Shown in pieces: positions 9,383-17,793 of a stretch of 64,000 nt of DNA. A program made the position numbers and the translations under genes. The stretch comes from Candidatus Palauibacter rhopaloidicola (GTDB lineage: Bacteria; Gemmatimonadota; Gemmatimonadetes; Palauibacterales; Palauibacteraceae). The notes beneath the pieces are model-generated. The model ran no database searches, was not told where the DNA came from, and saw only the letters and a program-made list of their open reading frames with translations. Position 1 is the first letter of the stretch; each line of letters starts with the position of its first letter. The stretch lies in the NCBI GenBank assembly GCA_026914155.1, contig JAPPGH010000026.1, positions 1 through 64,000 on the forward strand. Reading direction: 5' to 3'.

Positions 9383-10381
9383 TCAGGGGATCAACTCGTA
9401 GCGGCCGTCATCGACCCGCTCCAGCAAACCGACGATGCGCCGGTGAATGGCCCCTATCTCCCGCTCCGTCAGGCCGAGCTGGATCCGCTCTCCCTCGCGC
9501 CGAACCCCGCGGCCGGGGTCCAGATTCTCCGTCGGCTCCACCTCCACGAAGTTCCCGTCCCGCAGCTCGAGCTGGACGAGGATCCCGAGTCGCGCCTGCA
9601 GTTCCTCGAGCGAGAGGCCGCGCAGCCGGGCGATGGCGGAGGCGGAGTAGCGGTCGAGGCGCAGATTGCGCCACTGCGTGCCGCGGTTGCTCGGCTCGCT
9701 CGCGAACGCCACGCCGTTGTCGACGCTGAACACGCGCGGCCACGCGGGATCCATCGACTGCACGAAGTTCCCCTCGTTCGAGTCGCTGTGGCGGATGATG
9801 TAGGTGAGCAGGTTGAAGTTCCCGAGCAGACGCTCGTAGACCTCGTCCTCCTCGATGCGGTCTTCGTCGGGCAACTCGTCGGGGAGGTCGACGTTGAACA
9901 TCCAGTACTGGAGCGCGACGAGGGTCATGGGCCACTCGCCGAACGTCGGTTCCGGAGGGACGGCCGTGTCTCCCGTCCGGGCGACCGTCTCCCGGACGAC
10001 ATCGATGGGGAACGCACGGATTGCGGTCGGCGGGACGACCATCTCCCGCTCGTCGAGAAAAAGGGCCTGGACAACGTAGGCCGCCAGTTCGTAACGCGGC
10101 TGGTTGTTGAACTCGTCTGCGCCCTCGGTGGCCGGGGCGTACTTGACCTGGAGCACGTGGTCGCCGGACTGCAGCGTGACGCGATACGTGCGCTCGCCGG
10201 GAAGACCGCGGGACGGGCGTACGTCGAGGACCTGCATGTCGCCCTCGCGGAGGATTCGTTCGATCTCCGCGATGGGGACGAGGAAATTGGCGTCCTGGGC
10301 CGTCGCCGGAGCCGGCATCGCAACGGCGACCGCCGCCGCGACGAGGACCAGGGCGCGGAACGGATCGGCGCGTCGCATCAT
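9383..10381 (-). CDS. Exported protein with PI3K/HipA/Fam20-like kinase signature
   Basis: 332 residues with a clear signal peptide (hydrophobic 10-22, AxA-type cleavage near 28). It has the spacing of the atypical kinase fold: a beta-strand Lys (K80 in VLQVKYA), an alpha-C Glu in YELAAYVV (E98) followed by VPPT, a catalytic-loop-like HSDSNEGNF (H198, D200, N202, N205) and a metal-binding DNGVAF (D221). This pattern is shared by PI3/4K-like, HipA and Fam20C-type kinases. I know no characterised close relative, and the activity and substrate are unknown. ATG 10381 overlaps the histidine-kinase stop as ATGA. The gene lies between a two-component pair and an exported phosphatase in one operon. 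Alternative: a degenerate binding protein with a kinase fold. Confidence 0.7.
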   Translation of the reverse strand: MMRRADPFRALVLVAAAVAVAMPAPATAQDANFLVPIAEIERILREGDMQVLDVRPSRGLPGERTYRVTLQSGDHVLQVKYAPATEGADEFNNQPRYELAAYVVQALFLDEREMVVPPTAIRAFPIDVVRETVARTGDTAVPPEPTFGEWPMTLVALQYWMFNVDLPDELPDEDRIEEDEVYERLLGNFNLLTYIIRHSDSNEGNFVQSMDPAWPRVFSVDNGVAFASEPSNRGTQWRNLRLDRYSASAIARLRGLSLEELQARLGILVQLELRDGNFVEVEPTENLDPGRGVRREGERIQLGLTEREIGAIHRRIVGLLERVDDGRYELIP

Positions 10382-11175
10382 TCTGAAGCCTCCTTCCGTG
10401 CTTGACCCGGGGGCTGCCGGAGCGGGAGGTACACGTCGAACGTCGTCCCGCGTCCCGGTTCGCTCTCGACCGAGATGTCCCCTCCGTGCTGGTGTACGAT
10501 CTGGAGTGTGATCGCGAGACCCAGCCCCATCCCGATCCGCTCGCCCTTGGTGGTGAAGCCGGGCTCGAAGATCTCTTCGATGACATCGTGCGGGATGCCC
10601 CGGCCCGTGTCGGCGACGCGGACGCAAGCGCGATCCGCTTCCGCGCGCGTCCGGATCGTGAGCACGCCGCCGTCTCCCATGGCCTGGGCCGCGTTGTGCA
10701 CGAGGTTCATGAACACCTGGTTGATTCGGTTCGGATGGCACACGACCGGCGGGAGGTCCCCGAACTCGCGGACGACCTCGATCTCCTTCAGTTCGTGTCC
10801 CAGCAGGGCCAGTGTGCCCTCGATTCCCTCGTGGAGGTCCACGGGGCGAGGCTCGGAGGTCGTGGGCCGGCCGAAGTTCCGCAGGTTGCGTACGAGGTTC
10901 ACCATGCGTTCCACCGCGATGCCGTTCGTTCGCAGCACCGACTCCGTGGCCCGCACGACCCGCCGGACTTCGTCGAGTTCGTCCGGCGTGACGACCTCGT
11001 CCTCGAGAATCTCCCCCAGTTTGAGGAGCGCGCGCTCGATGACGTGGTGGTTGCTGTTCAGCGCGCCCAGCGGAGTGTTGAGTTCGTGCGCGATCCCCGC
11101 CACGAGCATGCCGAGCGTCGCGAGCCGGGCCTGCGTGATCTCCCGGGCCGTCGGCCCGAGCCCCGGCTCGCTCAC
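10378..11175 (-). CDS. Soluble sensor histidine kinase
   Basis: 265 residues. The HisKA dimerisation helix has the phospho-acceptor H30 in VAGIAHELNTPLG. The HATPase_c domain shows the N box (NLVHNAAQAM), G1 box (DTGRGIP), F box (FEPGFTTK) and G2 box (GMGLGLAI). No transmembrane or PAS sensor region precedes it, so input must come from a partner, possibly the coiled-coil tail of the adjacent receiver protein. The GTG start at 11175 overlaps the receiver stop as GTGA; an ORF opening further upstream exists only because the frame stays open across the receiver gene. It belongs to the NtrB/HydH-like class by its HELNTPL motif. Confidence 0.93.
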   Translation of the reverse strand: MSEPGLGPTAREITQARLATLGMLVAGIAHELNTPLGALNSNHHVIERALLKLGEILEDEVVTPDELDEVRRVVRATESVLRTNGIAVERMVNLVRNLRNFGRPTTSEPRPVDLHEGIEGTLALLGHELKEIEVVREFGDLPPVVCHPNRINQVFMNLVHNAAQAMGDGGVLTIRTRAEADRACVRVADTGRGIPHDVIEEIFEPGFTTKGERIGMGLGLAITLQIVHQHGGDISVESEPGRGTTFDVYLPLRQPPGQARKEASE

Positions 11176-11657
11176 AGGAAAGCCTGTATCCAGCGCTGCC
11201 GGAGTCCGGCGAGTTCGTCGTTGGCCGCCTCGAGTTCGGCCATGCGCTCGGTCAGCGCGCGGAAGAGCAGGCTGCGCTCGACGCCGTTGCGGATGGCGAA
11301 GGCCAGCGCATCGTTGTTCCACGGCTTCTCGAGATACTGGTAGAGCCCGGCCTCGTTGATGGCGAGGATGGCGTTTTCCTTGTCGGCATAGCCCGTGAGC
11401 AGGATCCGCGTCGCCTCCGGTCTCATCCTGCGGGCCCGCGTCAGGAACTGCACCCCGTCGAGTTCAGGCATCATGAGGTCGGCCACGATCGCGTGGACCG
11501 GCTCCCGCTCCAGGTGGGCGAGCGCATCGCGCGCGGACGTGAAGGGGAGCACGAGGTGGTCCGTTTCCAGCTCCAGGAACCCCTGAATGGCGTCCACGAC
11601 CATGTCTTCGTCGTCGACGACCATCACGGTGCCGCCATCCGGCTTGATCTCATCCAT
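11172..11657 (-). CDS. Response regulator receiver protein with C-terminal coiled coil
   Basis: 161 residues. The receiver domain is complete: acidic pair D15-D16, phospho-acceptor D60 in VADLMMPELDG, the Thr in LLTGYAD and the conserved K111 in EKPW. The last 35 residues form a helix that looks like a coiled coil and contains no DNA-binding or enzymatic output domain. This build (receiver plus coiled coil, REC-EKPW subtype) is often found directly before a soluble kinase, where the receiver works as a phosphorelay or input module. It starts six bases after the stop of the large transporter fusion and overlaps the kinase gene. Confidence 0.93.
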   Translation of the reverse strand: MDEIKPDGGTVMVVDDEDMVVDAIQGFLELETDHLVLPFTSARDALAHLEREPVHAIVADLMMPELDGVQFLTRARRMRPEATRILLTGYADKENAILAINEAGLYQYLEKPWNNDALAFAIRNGVERSLLFRALTERMAELEAANDELAGLRQRWIQAFL

Positions 11658-11663
11658 GTCGGA

Positions 11664-14600
11664 TCATGTCATCGCCAAGCCGCGAACGCGACTCGCGAGT
11701 CCGCGGAGCAGGTCGAGGCCGAGTTCCGGGTGGTCGATGAGGAGGTCTCGAAAATCCTCCCGGGTGATCCGCAGCACGCGGGTGGGCTCGACGGCGCGCG
11801 CTTCGACGACGCTCGGGTGTTCGTCGATCAGCGCCCACGTCCCGAACGCTTCTCCATCGGCGATGGAGATCGATCCTTCCCCCGCCGCCTCGAGTGAGAC
11901 TTCGCCGTGGATCACCAGGTAGAGGGCGTCCGTCGGCTCCCCTCGGCGGATGAAGATGGCGTTGGGCCGCACCTCGACCTCCCTCGCGATCGAGGCGAGG
12001 AGCGCGAGTTGCCGACTCTCCACACCCGAGAGGAGATCCACGCTCTGCAGGCGGAATACCTTTTCGATCAGTTCCATCGCTTCCTCGTCCCGTTCATCTC
12101 CCTCAACCTGTGCGGAGGATTCTGCCCGTCGCGCAAGTCTGCGGGCCACCATCGCCAGCGCCGGTTCCGCCGGCGTGTAACCGGAGAGAGCCTCGCCCAG
12201 CGCGCCGCGGTCGGCTTCGAAGGATGTCCAGAGCGCGCACCGCGCGATCCAGGCGTCCTCATCGTCCCACAGCTCCCGCAGAAGCTCCCCCGTCCCGCGC
12301 GGGGGCCCCTGCGGGGCCTCCTCCGCGAGCACCGGCCTGAGGTCGGAGAACGTGCGGTGCCCGACGGTGGTCTCGATCCATTCCAGCGCGTTCGCCCGGC
12401 GGCGCGGCTGCCCGCTCTCGAGGGCCAGGTAACTGCGCCGCATCGGCTGCTCGGGGTATATGAGCCCAAGCCACCGGAAGACACTCGCCCGCCGGTCCCT
12501 CCTCGCCTCGTCGAGCGCCTGGAGGAGCAGCGTTCGGGGCATCGACGCCGGCACTCCTTCGAGCGCGGCGGCGGCGCGGGCGTAGCGCCGGGACGCCCGC
12601 ACTTCGCGCTCCACGGCCTCGAGCACCCTCTCCGCCGGAAACGTGAGGTGATCGTGCCGCGCGCGCAGCCGGTGGAGCGACACGAGCGCCTGGTCGTCGA
12701 GCGCCTGCTCGGTTTCCGGCAGCAGATAGGAGGTGATGAGGGCGTCGATCGTCGCGGGCGTCGCGATCTCGCCGAGCACGCTCGCCACCCCCCGGCGCAC
12801 CCAGGGATCGCCGGCCGGGTCGGAGAGTGCCGTGAGCAGAGGTTCGACGATCTCCTCTCCGCGCCCCGCGAGGCCGTCGCGGGCCGCGCTCCGGGTCCGC
12901 GGGATCGCCAGCGACGCGATGGCCGCCTGTACGAGGGCCGGCTGCGGCAGCCGCGATGCGCTGCGCACGGCGACCGCCGCTACATCCTCGCGGGGATCGG
13001 AGACGAGCTCGACGAGGATGCGCTCCACCGCGGGATGGCCGGGCACGAGTCCCGCCGCCATCGCCAGCTCGCGGGCGCCGGATCCCGCGAGCGTCCCCCG
13101 CTCATGTTCCCTCAGCAGGTGTTCGAAGCGGGGGGTCGCGATGCGTTCGGCCCGCTCGGCGCCGAAGTCGCTGAACAGGCAGTCGAGGGCGGCCGAGCGG
13201 GCGTTCGGCGACTCCGAGTCGAGGAGCGGGATGAGCACGTCGCGGGCGCGCGGCGCCGCCTTCAGGGCGAGGAGCCGGGCCGCGGCTCGGCGCACGCCGG
13301 AATCCGGATCCTCGAGCCGGGCCCGCACCGCCGCTTCGTTCGAAAGGCCGGGAGCGCGCGCCAGCGACCGGAGCGCTCTCGCCCGCAGACCGGGGCTCTC
13401 GTGCTCGAGGAGGCGATAAAGCTCCGGGGACAGCGCTTCGATATCCTCCGGCGTGGCGCCGCGCAGGACGTCGAAGGCGAACGCGACCTTCAGCGGCCGC
13501 TCGTCCCCGAGCGCGTCCCGCGCGAGCGCCAGCGCGCCCACGTCCTCCATCGACACGAAGGTTCCGCGCAGGCTGGCGAAGCGCCCCTCGAAGGATTGCG
13601 CGAGACTCGTGACGTACGACTTCCGCACCCTGAGGAAGGCGAGCAGCAGGACGCCCGCCAGCGCCACGCCGACGACGCCGAGGATGATGAGCCGGCCCAT
13701 GATCGAGAGGCCGGCGAGAGCGAGCGACGGGATCATGATGAGGACGCCGGAAAGCGCCTTCCCCAGCCCCTTCTCCACCGCCACGTCGATGTACGACTTC
13801 GCCTTGAGCTTGATGTCCTCCGGGACGGGGACGTAGAGGATCTCGCGACCCGTACGCTCGGCGGAATAGCGGAACGTCTTCTCCGTCGTCCGGGCCCCGA
13901 CGGCGACGGCGAGCGCGGCGGCAGACAGCCACACGGCGGCGGCGAGCGCCCCGGTCGCGAGGATCACGGCCACGGGGAAGATGATGACGGCCACCGCGGC
14001 CCCCCAGCGGCGCAGAACCGGACGCAACGCGAGGAGGACGACGATCGGGAGCCATTGCGTGAGCACATCGACGAAGGCCAGGAAGCCGGCGATCGCGCCC
14101 AGATCGGTGAAGACCTCGCGCGTGAGCGTGTTGTACTGGTAGTCGATGAACTGCTTGACGACGATCGTCAGGAGCACGGTGGCCGCGATGAGCCGCACCT
14201 GCGGGTGCGCGGCCATGCGCCGCAGGTCGCTGCGCTCGAGTTCGGGATCTTCCACGTGCGCATACTCGGATGGCGGCTCCGGCGGCTCCCGCGACCAGAC
14301 GAGAGCGAGGCCCCCCGCCAGCGCAAGGAGCGCGGCGCCCGCCACGAGAAGCAGGTTCTCGGACGGCCCGCCGCCCGAGGTGAAGACGGTCGTGAGGAGC
14401 GCTCCGAGCGTGGCCCCGGCTGAACCCGAGGCGATGACGATCGGATAGGCGCGCTTCGCGTCGCGCGCGTTGTAAAAGATCTGCGTCGCGATGTAGAAGT
14501 GCGTGACGAGCGAGGCCGCCAGCACGTCGTACCACCCGTAGAAGACCAGCCCGAACCACGCCTCCCCCGGCTGATAGAGGAGGCGGAAGGCGACCATGCT

Positions 14601-14867
14601 TAGGGCGAAGAACGCCGCCGTCAGGGGGATGAGGCGGCGCCACGAGATCCGGTCCGAGAGGAAGTTGTAGAGCGGAGCGACGACCACGACCGCCGCGCTG
14701 ATGAAGTACACCTGGTAGAAGTCGCCCGCGGCCAGCCCCGAGAGGGCGAAGGCGCTGCGGAGGGGACGCAGGATCCCGATGACGAAGAGGACGAGCGCCG
14801 CCAGCCCCATCATGGCGAACAGCTTCCCCGCCCCGGCTCTCCGCGCGAAGACCCCGCGGAGCTTCAC
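11664..14867 (-). CDS. NTT/MFS-like transporter fused to HEAT repeats and a cyclic-nucleotide-binding domain
   Basis: 1067 residues in three parts. Residues about 15-420 form a 12-helix membrane domain beginning MMGLAALVLFVIGILRPLRS, like bacterial relatives of ATP/ADP (NTT) translocases. Residues about 440-900 are alpha-helical HEAT-like repeats (ALRSLARAPG, RRAAARLLALK, GVASVLGEI). Residues about 930-1060 are a cNMP-binding domain (IFIRRGEPTDALYLVIHGEVSL, then DGEAFG and a late VVEARA strand). Likely an inner-membrane transporter of nucleotides or related ions with a cytosolic regulatory tail; substrate unknown. I chose GTG 14867; the ATG pair at 14813 is an alternative that trims 18 residues. 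The tRNA-Pro gene on the other strand limits the upstream end. It heads the operon with the receiver, kinase and phosphatase genes. Confidence 0.85.
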   Translation of the reverse strand: MKLRGVFARRAGAGKLFAMMGLAALVLFVIGILRPLRSAFALSGLAAGDFYQVYFISAAVVVVAPLYNFLSDRISWRRLIPLTAAFFALSMVAFRLLYQPGEAWFGLVFYGWYDVLAASLVTHFYIATQIFYNARDAKRAYPIVIASGSAGATLGALLTTVFTSGGGPSENLLLVAGAALLALAGGLALVWSREPPEPPSEYAHVEDPELERSDLRRMAAHPQVRLIAATVLLTIVVKQFIDYQYNTLTREVFTDLGAIAGFLAFVDVLTQWLPIVVLLALRPVLRRWGAAVAVIIFPVAVILATGALAAAVWLSAAALAVAVGARTTEKTFRYSAERTGREILYVPVPEDIKLKAKSYIDVAVEKGLGKALSGVLIMIPSLALAGLSIMGRLIILGVVGVALAGVLLLAFLRVRKSYVTSLAQSFEGRFASLRGTFVSMEDVGALALARDALGDERPLKVAFAFDVLRGATPEDIEALSPELYRLLEHESPGLRARALRSLARAPGLSNEAAVRARLEDPDSGVRRAAARLLALKAAPRARDVLIPLLDSESPNARSAALDCLFSDFGAERAERIATPRFEHLLREHERGTLAGSGARELAMAAGLVPGHPAVERILVELVSDPREDVAAVAVRSASRLPQPALVQAAIASLAIPRTRSAARDGLAGRGEEIVEPLLTALSDPAGDPWVRRGVASVLGEIATPATIDALITSYLLPETEQALDDQALVSLHRLRARHDHLTFPAERVLEAVEREVRASRRYARAAAALEGVPASMPRTLLLQALDEARRDRRASVFRWLGLIYPEQPMRRSYLALESGQPRRRANALEWIETTVGHRTFSDLRPVLAEEAPQGPPRGTGELLRELWDDEDAWIARCALWTSFEADRGALGEALSGYTPAEPALAMVARRLARRAESSAQVEGDERDEEAMELIEKVFRLQSVDLLSGVESRQLALLASIAREVEVRPNAIFIRRGEPTDALYLVIHGEVSLEAAGEGSISIADGEAFGTWALIDEHPSVVEARAVEPTRVLRITREDFRDLLIDHPELGLDLLRGLASRVRGLAMT

Positions 14868-14924
14868 GCGCGCTCCGGCGCCGGGGTGGCTTCGACCTCC
14901 CGGGCGGTCCATCTTTCGGGACTT

Positions 14925-14998
14925 CGGGGCGTGGCGCAGTCCGGTAGCGCACCTGCTTTGGGAGCAGGGGGTCGCCGGTTCAAATCCGGCCGCCCCGA
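14925..14998 (+). tRNA. proM: tRNA-Pro (anticodon TGG)
   Basis: 74 bases with a perfect acceptor stem CGGGGCG/CGCCCCG, anticodon stem CCTGC/GCAGG around TTTGGGA (anticodon TGG), and T arm GCCGG-TTCAAAT-CCGGC. The C1-G72 pair and discriminator A are usual for bacterial tRNA-Pro. CCA is not encoded. It lies between two minus-strand genes. Confidence 0.97.
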
Positions 14999-15014
14999 TT
15001 GAACGCACGCAAGG

Positions 15015-15653
15015 TCACCGCAGCACTTCCCTTTCGATCCATCCCCTGGCCTGCCGGATCGCCCTCGCACGGTGGCTCGTCGCCGTCTTCACCGCCGCGG
15101 GCAGCTCTGCGTAGGTGCGGTCGTGGCCCTCCGGCACGAATAGCGGGTCGTAACCGAAGCCTCCCGAGCCGCTCGGCCGTCGCGCGATCCGGCCGCGCAC
15201 GATGCCCTCCACGACTTCGTGGCGCAGGTCGTCGGTGAGCGCAACCGCGCAACGATAGTGCGCTCCGCGACCCCCCGCGTCTACATCTTCCAGCTGCTCG
15301 AGCAGCCAGCGGTTGTTCGCTTCATCCCGCCCCCAGCGCGTGACCCGGTCGGGCGGCGCGAAACGCCGGGTCCGCACGCCCGGGCCGCCTCCGAGGGCGT
15401 CCACGCAGAGGCCGGAATCGTCCGCGAGCACGGGGAGGCCGGACCGGCGGTGAAAGTACTTCGCCTTGGACAGGGCGTTGCGCGCGAAGGTGTCGAAGGG
15501 CTCGAGGTCGTCCTCTTCCTCACGCTCGGGGAGGCCGAGATCCTCAGGACCGAGCAGCCGGACGGGAAGATCGGCGAGGAGGCCGCGGATTTCGCGGAGT
15601 TTGTGGGCGCTGCGCGTGGCGACGAGGACCGGGGGCCGGTTCAGTCCGCCCAA
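15015..15653 (-). CDS. rdgB: dITP/XTP pyrophosphatase (RdgB/HAM1 family)
   Basis: 212 residues. It hydrolyses non-canonical purine NTPs (ITP, dITP, XTP) to monophosphates, cleaning the nucleotide pool. Motifs: ATRSAHKLREI at the N-terminus (substrate and phosphate binding), ADDSGLCVDALGG, GFGYDPLFVPEG and the C-terminal SHRARAI. I set the start at TTG 15653: GGAG lies five bases before it, and it gives the normal N-terminus MGGLNRPPVLVAT. No ATG or GTG exists in frame nearby. The start lies inside the end of the upstream membrane-protein gene, so the two are translationally coupled. Confidence 0.92.
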   Translation of the reverse strand: MGGLNRPPVLVATRSAHKLREIRGLLADLPVRLLGPEDLGLPEREEEDDLEPFDTFARNALSKAKYFHRRSGLPVLADDSGLCVDALGGGPGVRTRRFAPPDRVTRWGRDEANNRWLLEQLEDVDAGGRGAHYRCAVALTDDLRHEVVEGIVRGRIARRPSGSGGFGYDPLFVPEGHDRTYAELPAAVKTATSHRARAIRQARGWIEREVLR

Positions 15654-16603
15654 AGACTCTCCGCCGTGAGACTCTCCGCGAACTCCGGGTAGACCTTCCA
15701 CAGGTATCCGCCCATGACGAGCGCCGCGAGGATGTTCCCGACCAGAATCGACCACCAGGCGAGTTCCTCGAGGATCCAGCCGCCCAGCATCGCGACCATG
15801 GCGATGAAAAAGACCTCGAAGACGACGAACAGCACGATGATGCCGAGGGCCAGCGGCGGGAACCTGGACACCTGTCTCGCGAGGCCGGAGACCGCGACGC
15901 CGAACAGCACGAAGAAGGCGAAGTGGGCGAGCGTGTAGCCGAGGACCGGCGCGAAGGAGATCTCGACGGCGGCCGGCGTCGGGGCGCCGCGGAAGAGGAC
16001 CGTCGCCAGCGCCGCCGGCGTATAGAGCGGCTGCCGGAGCACGGCGTCGATGATGAGGAACCAGCACGCGACGACGAGCGCGCCGAGCACCCCGGCGTAG
16101 ATCCCGTGCCGCGTGACGCGGTGCGTCTGGAGGAAGTTCATCATCCCCACGATGCCGGGCTCGGAACTCACCCAGTGCATGTGGGTGAACATCACGACCC
16201 CGGCGAGCGCGTTCCCGAAAAAGACGGCCGGCCAGCCCGGCGCGGACATCACGAGTCCGGAAGGCGCCCGGATGAGTCCGATGTAGAACGCGAGCGAGCA
16301 CACGAAGAGCCCGTACAGCGCGCCGATGAACACGTTGCGCGGGAGTCCCGCCCACTGAACGAGCGCCGCGGCCAGCATCCCGAGCCCGGCCCAGGTCGTG
16401 AAGTGGATGAGGGTGAAGCCCGCGACGATCCCGGTCGTGGCCTCGACCTCCGAGCGGCTGATGATCGCACCCCAGAGGAAGGCGGGAGTCTGAAGCGGGG
16501 TCCCCTGCCCCATGTCGTAGAAGTAGAAGAGCACCGCGAGGACGAATCCGCCCAGCAGCCCTCCGACGAGCCCGGCCCGGATCCTGCGCCTGAGCGTCAG
16601 CAC
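15641..16603 (-). CDS. Unknown polytopic membrane protein, last of the cytochrome oxidase gene run
   Basis: 320 residues with about eight strongly hydrophobic helices. Several aromatic/His-rich loop motifs stand out (THMHWVSSEPG around residue 140, FLQTHRVTRHG, YTLAHFAFF, LIHFTTWAG), so it has several membrane-proximal histidines that could bind heme or metal. I do not recognise the family. It starts four bases from the small membrane protein after ctaB and is in the same direction as ctaC-D-E-F-B, so a role in oxidase assembly or membrane bioenergetics is the natural guess. It is not CtaG or Cox11: no such motifs are seen. Confidence 0.75.
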   Translation of the reverse strand: MLTLRRRIRAGLVGGLLGGFVLAVLFYFYDMGQGTPLQTPAFLWGAIISRSEVEATTGIVAGFTLIHFTTWAGLGMLAAALVQWAGLPRNVFIGALYGLFVCSLAFYIGLIRAPSGLVMSAPGWPAVFFGNALAGVVMFTHMHWVSSEPGIVGMMNFLQTHRVTRHGIYAGVLGALVVACWFLIIDAVLRQPLYTPAALATVLFRGAPTPAAVEISFAPVLGYTLAHFAFFVLFGVAVSGLARQVSRFPPLALGIIVLFVVFEVFFIAMVAMLGGWILEELAWWSILVGNILAALVMGGYLWKVYPEFAESLTAESLWAD

Positions 16604-16607
16604 GGCG

Positions 16608-16850
16608 TCAGCACCCGGAGTCCGGGTCGGCGGCGTGGGCCGCCTCCCATTCGCGCTGCTCCTCCAGGGCTCTCTCGACCTCTCGCTGGCGTTGCCGGCG
16701 GCGCGCCCGGAAGATGCCGCCTCCGATCACGACGAGAAGCAGGTAGGGCATCGCCGCCATGAACACGAACATCAGGACGTACCCCGCCTGTTCGTCGGGG
16801 GTATGCTGCATCTGCGGGGCCGCCGCGAGGACGGCGAAGGGTTTCGGCAC
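16608..16850 (-). CDS. Small single-helix membrane protein behind ctaB
   Basis: 80 residues from GTG 16850: a short N-terminus, one strong transmembrane helix (about residues 24-46, YVLMFVFMAAMPYLLLVVIGG), then a long basic/acidic amphipathic tail (RARRRQRQREVERALEEQ). An internal ATG at residue 14 is an alternative start. Small one-helix proteins of this kind often sit in terminal oxidase operons as accessory subunits. I cannot name the family. It is six bases from ctaB and four from the next membrane protein. Confidence 0.7.
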   Translation of the reverse strand: MPKPFAVLAAAPQMQHTPDEQAGYVLMFVFMAAMPYLLLVVIGGGIFRARRRQRQREVERALEEQREWEAAHAADPDSGC

Positions 16851-16855
16851 GGCTG

Positions 16856-17779
16856 CTACAGCTTGTCGAGGACGAGCACCGCCATCAGCAGTGGAAGATA
16901 CAGGATGGAGGCCCGGAACAAACCCCGGGCGTTCGCCGGCGTCGCAGCGCGGGCGAACCGGAACGCGGCCCAGAGGAAGAACCCGCCGAGGCCCAGCGCC
17001 ACCGCGAAGTAGGCGACGCCCGTGAGACCGAGGACGCTCGGGAGCAGACTCACCGGAATCAGCGTCAGCGCGTAGAGCAGCGCCTGGTGGCGCGTCCGCC
17101 GGCCCTCGAAGTCGCCGACGGAGAGCATGCGAAGCCCCGCTGCCTCGTAGTCGTCGCGGAGCAGCCACGCCAGGGCAAGAAAATGCGGCAACTGCCAGAC
17201 GAAAAGGATGGCGAACAGCGCCCAGCCGCCGGGACCGAGCTGCCCGGTAGCGGCGGTCCAGCCGCCGAGGATCGGCAGGGCCCCTGGCACCGCTCCCACA
17301 ACGGTGGAGAGCGAGTGCACGCGCTTGAGCGGCGTGTAGACGAAGTCGTAGGAGACGAAGGTGGCGAGCGCGAGGCCCGCGGTCAGCGGATTGACCGCGA
17401 TCCACAGCCAGACGATGCCCGCCGCGGCCAGGACGCCGGAGAAAGCCGCGGCCGGGGGCGTCGCGATGCGGCCGGCGGGCAGGGGCCGCGCGCGCGTGCG
17501 CCCCATGAGCGCGTCCACATCCCGCTCCAGCACCTGGTTCATCGCGCTCGTCCCCGACGCGACGAGCGCCACGCCGGCCATGGCCTGCGCAAAGAGGGCG
17601 AAGTCGAAGCTCGGCGCGCCGAGGAGGAAACCGGCGGCCGCGCTCACGACGACGAGCGCCGTGATGCGCGGCTTCGTGAGCTCCAGGTACGACGGGAGCG
17701 TCGCGCGAATCGAGCGGACCCGTCTCGAGAGCCCGCCGCGCGGGATCCCGCGGGTCTTCAGAAGCGTCCCGGCCTCCAC
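16856..17779 (-). CDS. ctaB: Protoheme IX farnesyltransferase (heme O synthase, CtaB/CyoE)
   Basis: 307 residues of the UbiA prenyltransferase superfamily. It transfers farnesyl to heme b to make heme O, the precursor of heme A for the aa3 oxidase encoded just upstream. The first acidic motif is in NQVLERDVDALMGRTRARPL (NxxxDxxxD); the second region is YEAAGLRMLSVGDFEG. The N-terminal ELTKPRIT motif is typical. About nine transmembrane helices. The GTG start at 17779 lies just after the ctaF stop; a longer reading frame overlaps ctaF and is not needed. Heme A synthase (ctaA) is not in the window. Confidence 0.95.
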   Translation of the reverse strand: MEAGTLLKTRGIPRGGLSRRVRSIRATLPSYLELTKPRITALVVVSAAAGFLLGAPSFDFALFAQAMAGVALVASGTSAMNQVLERDVDALMGRTRARPLPAGRIATPPAAAFSGVLAAAGIVWLWIAVNPLTAGLALATFVSYDFVYTPLKRVHSLSTVVGAVPGALPILGGWTAATGQLGPGGWALFAILFVWQLPHFLALAWLLRDDYEAAGLRMLSVGDFEGRRTRHQALLYALTLIPVSLLPSVLGLTGVAYFAVALGLGGFFLWAAFRFARAATPANARGLFRASILYLPLLMAVLVLDKL

Positions 17780-17793
17780 GGAGGGAGCGGCTC

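Noticed and set aside
12068-13174. Extra frames inside the HEAT-repeat gene
   Set aside because: Antisense or off-frame artefacts with no motifs.
15642-15644. CTG start for rdgB overlapping the membrane-protein stop
   Set aside because: A TTG three codons upstream has a GGAG at the right distance, so a CTG start is unnecessary.
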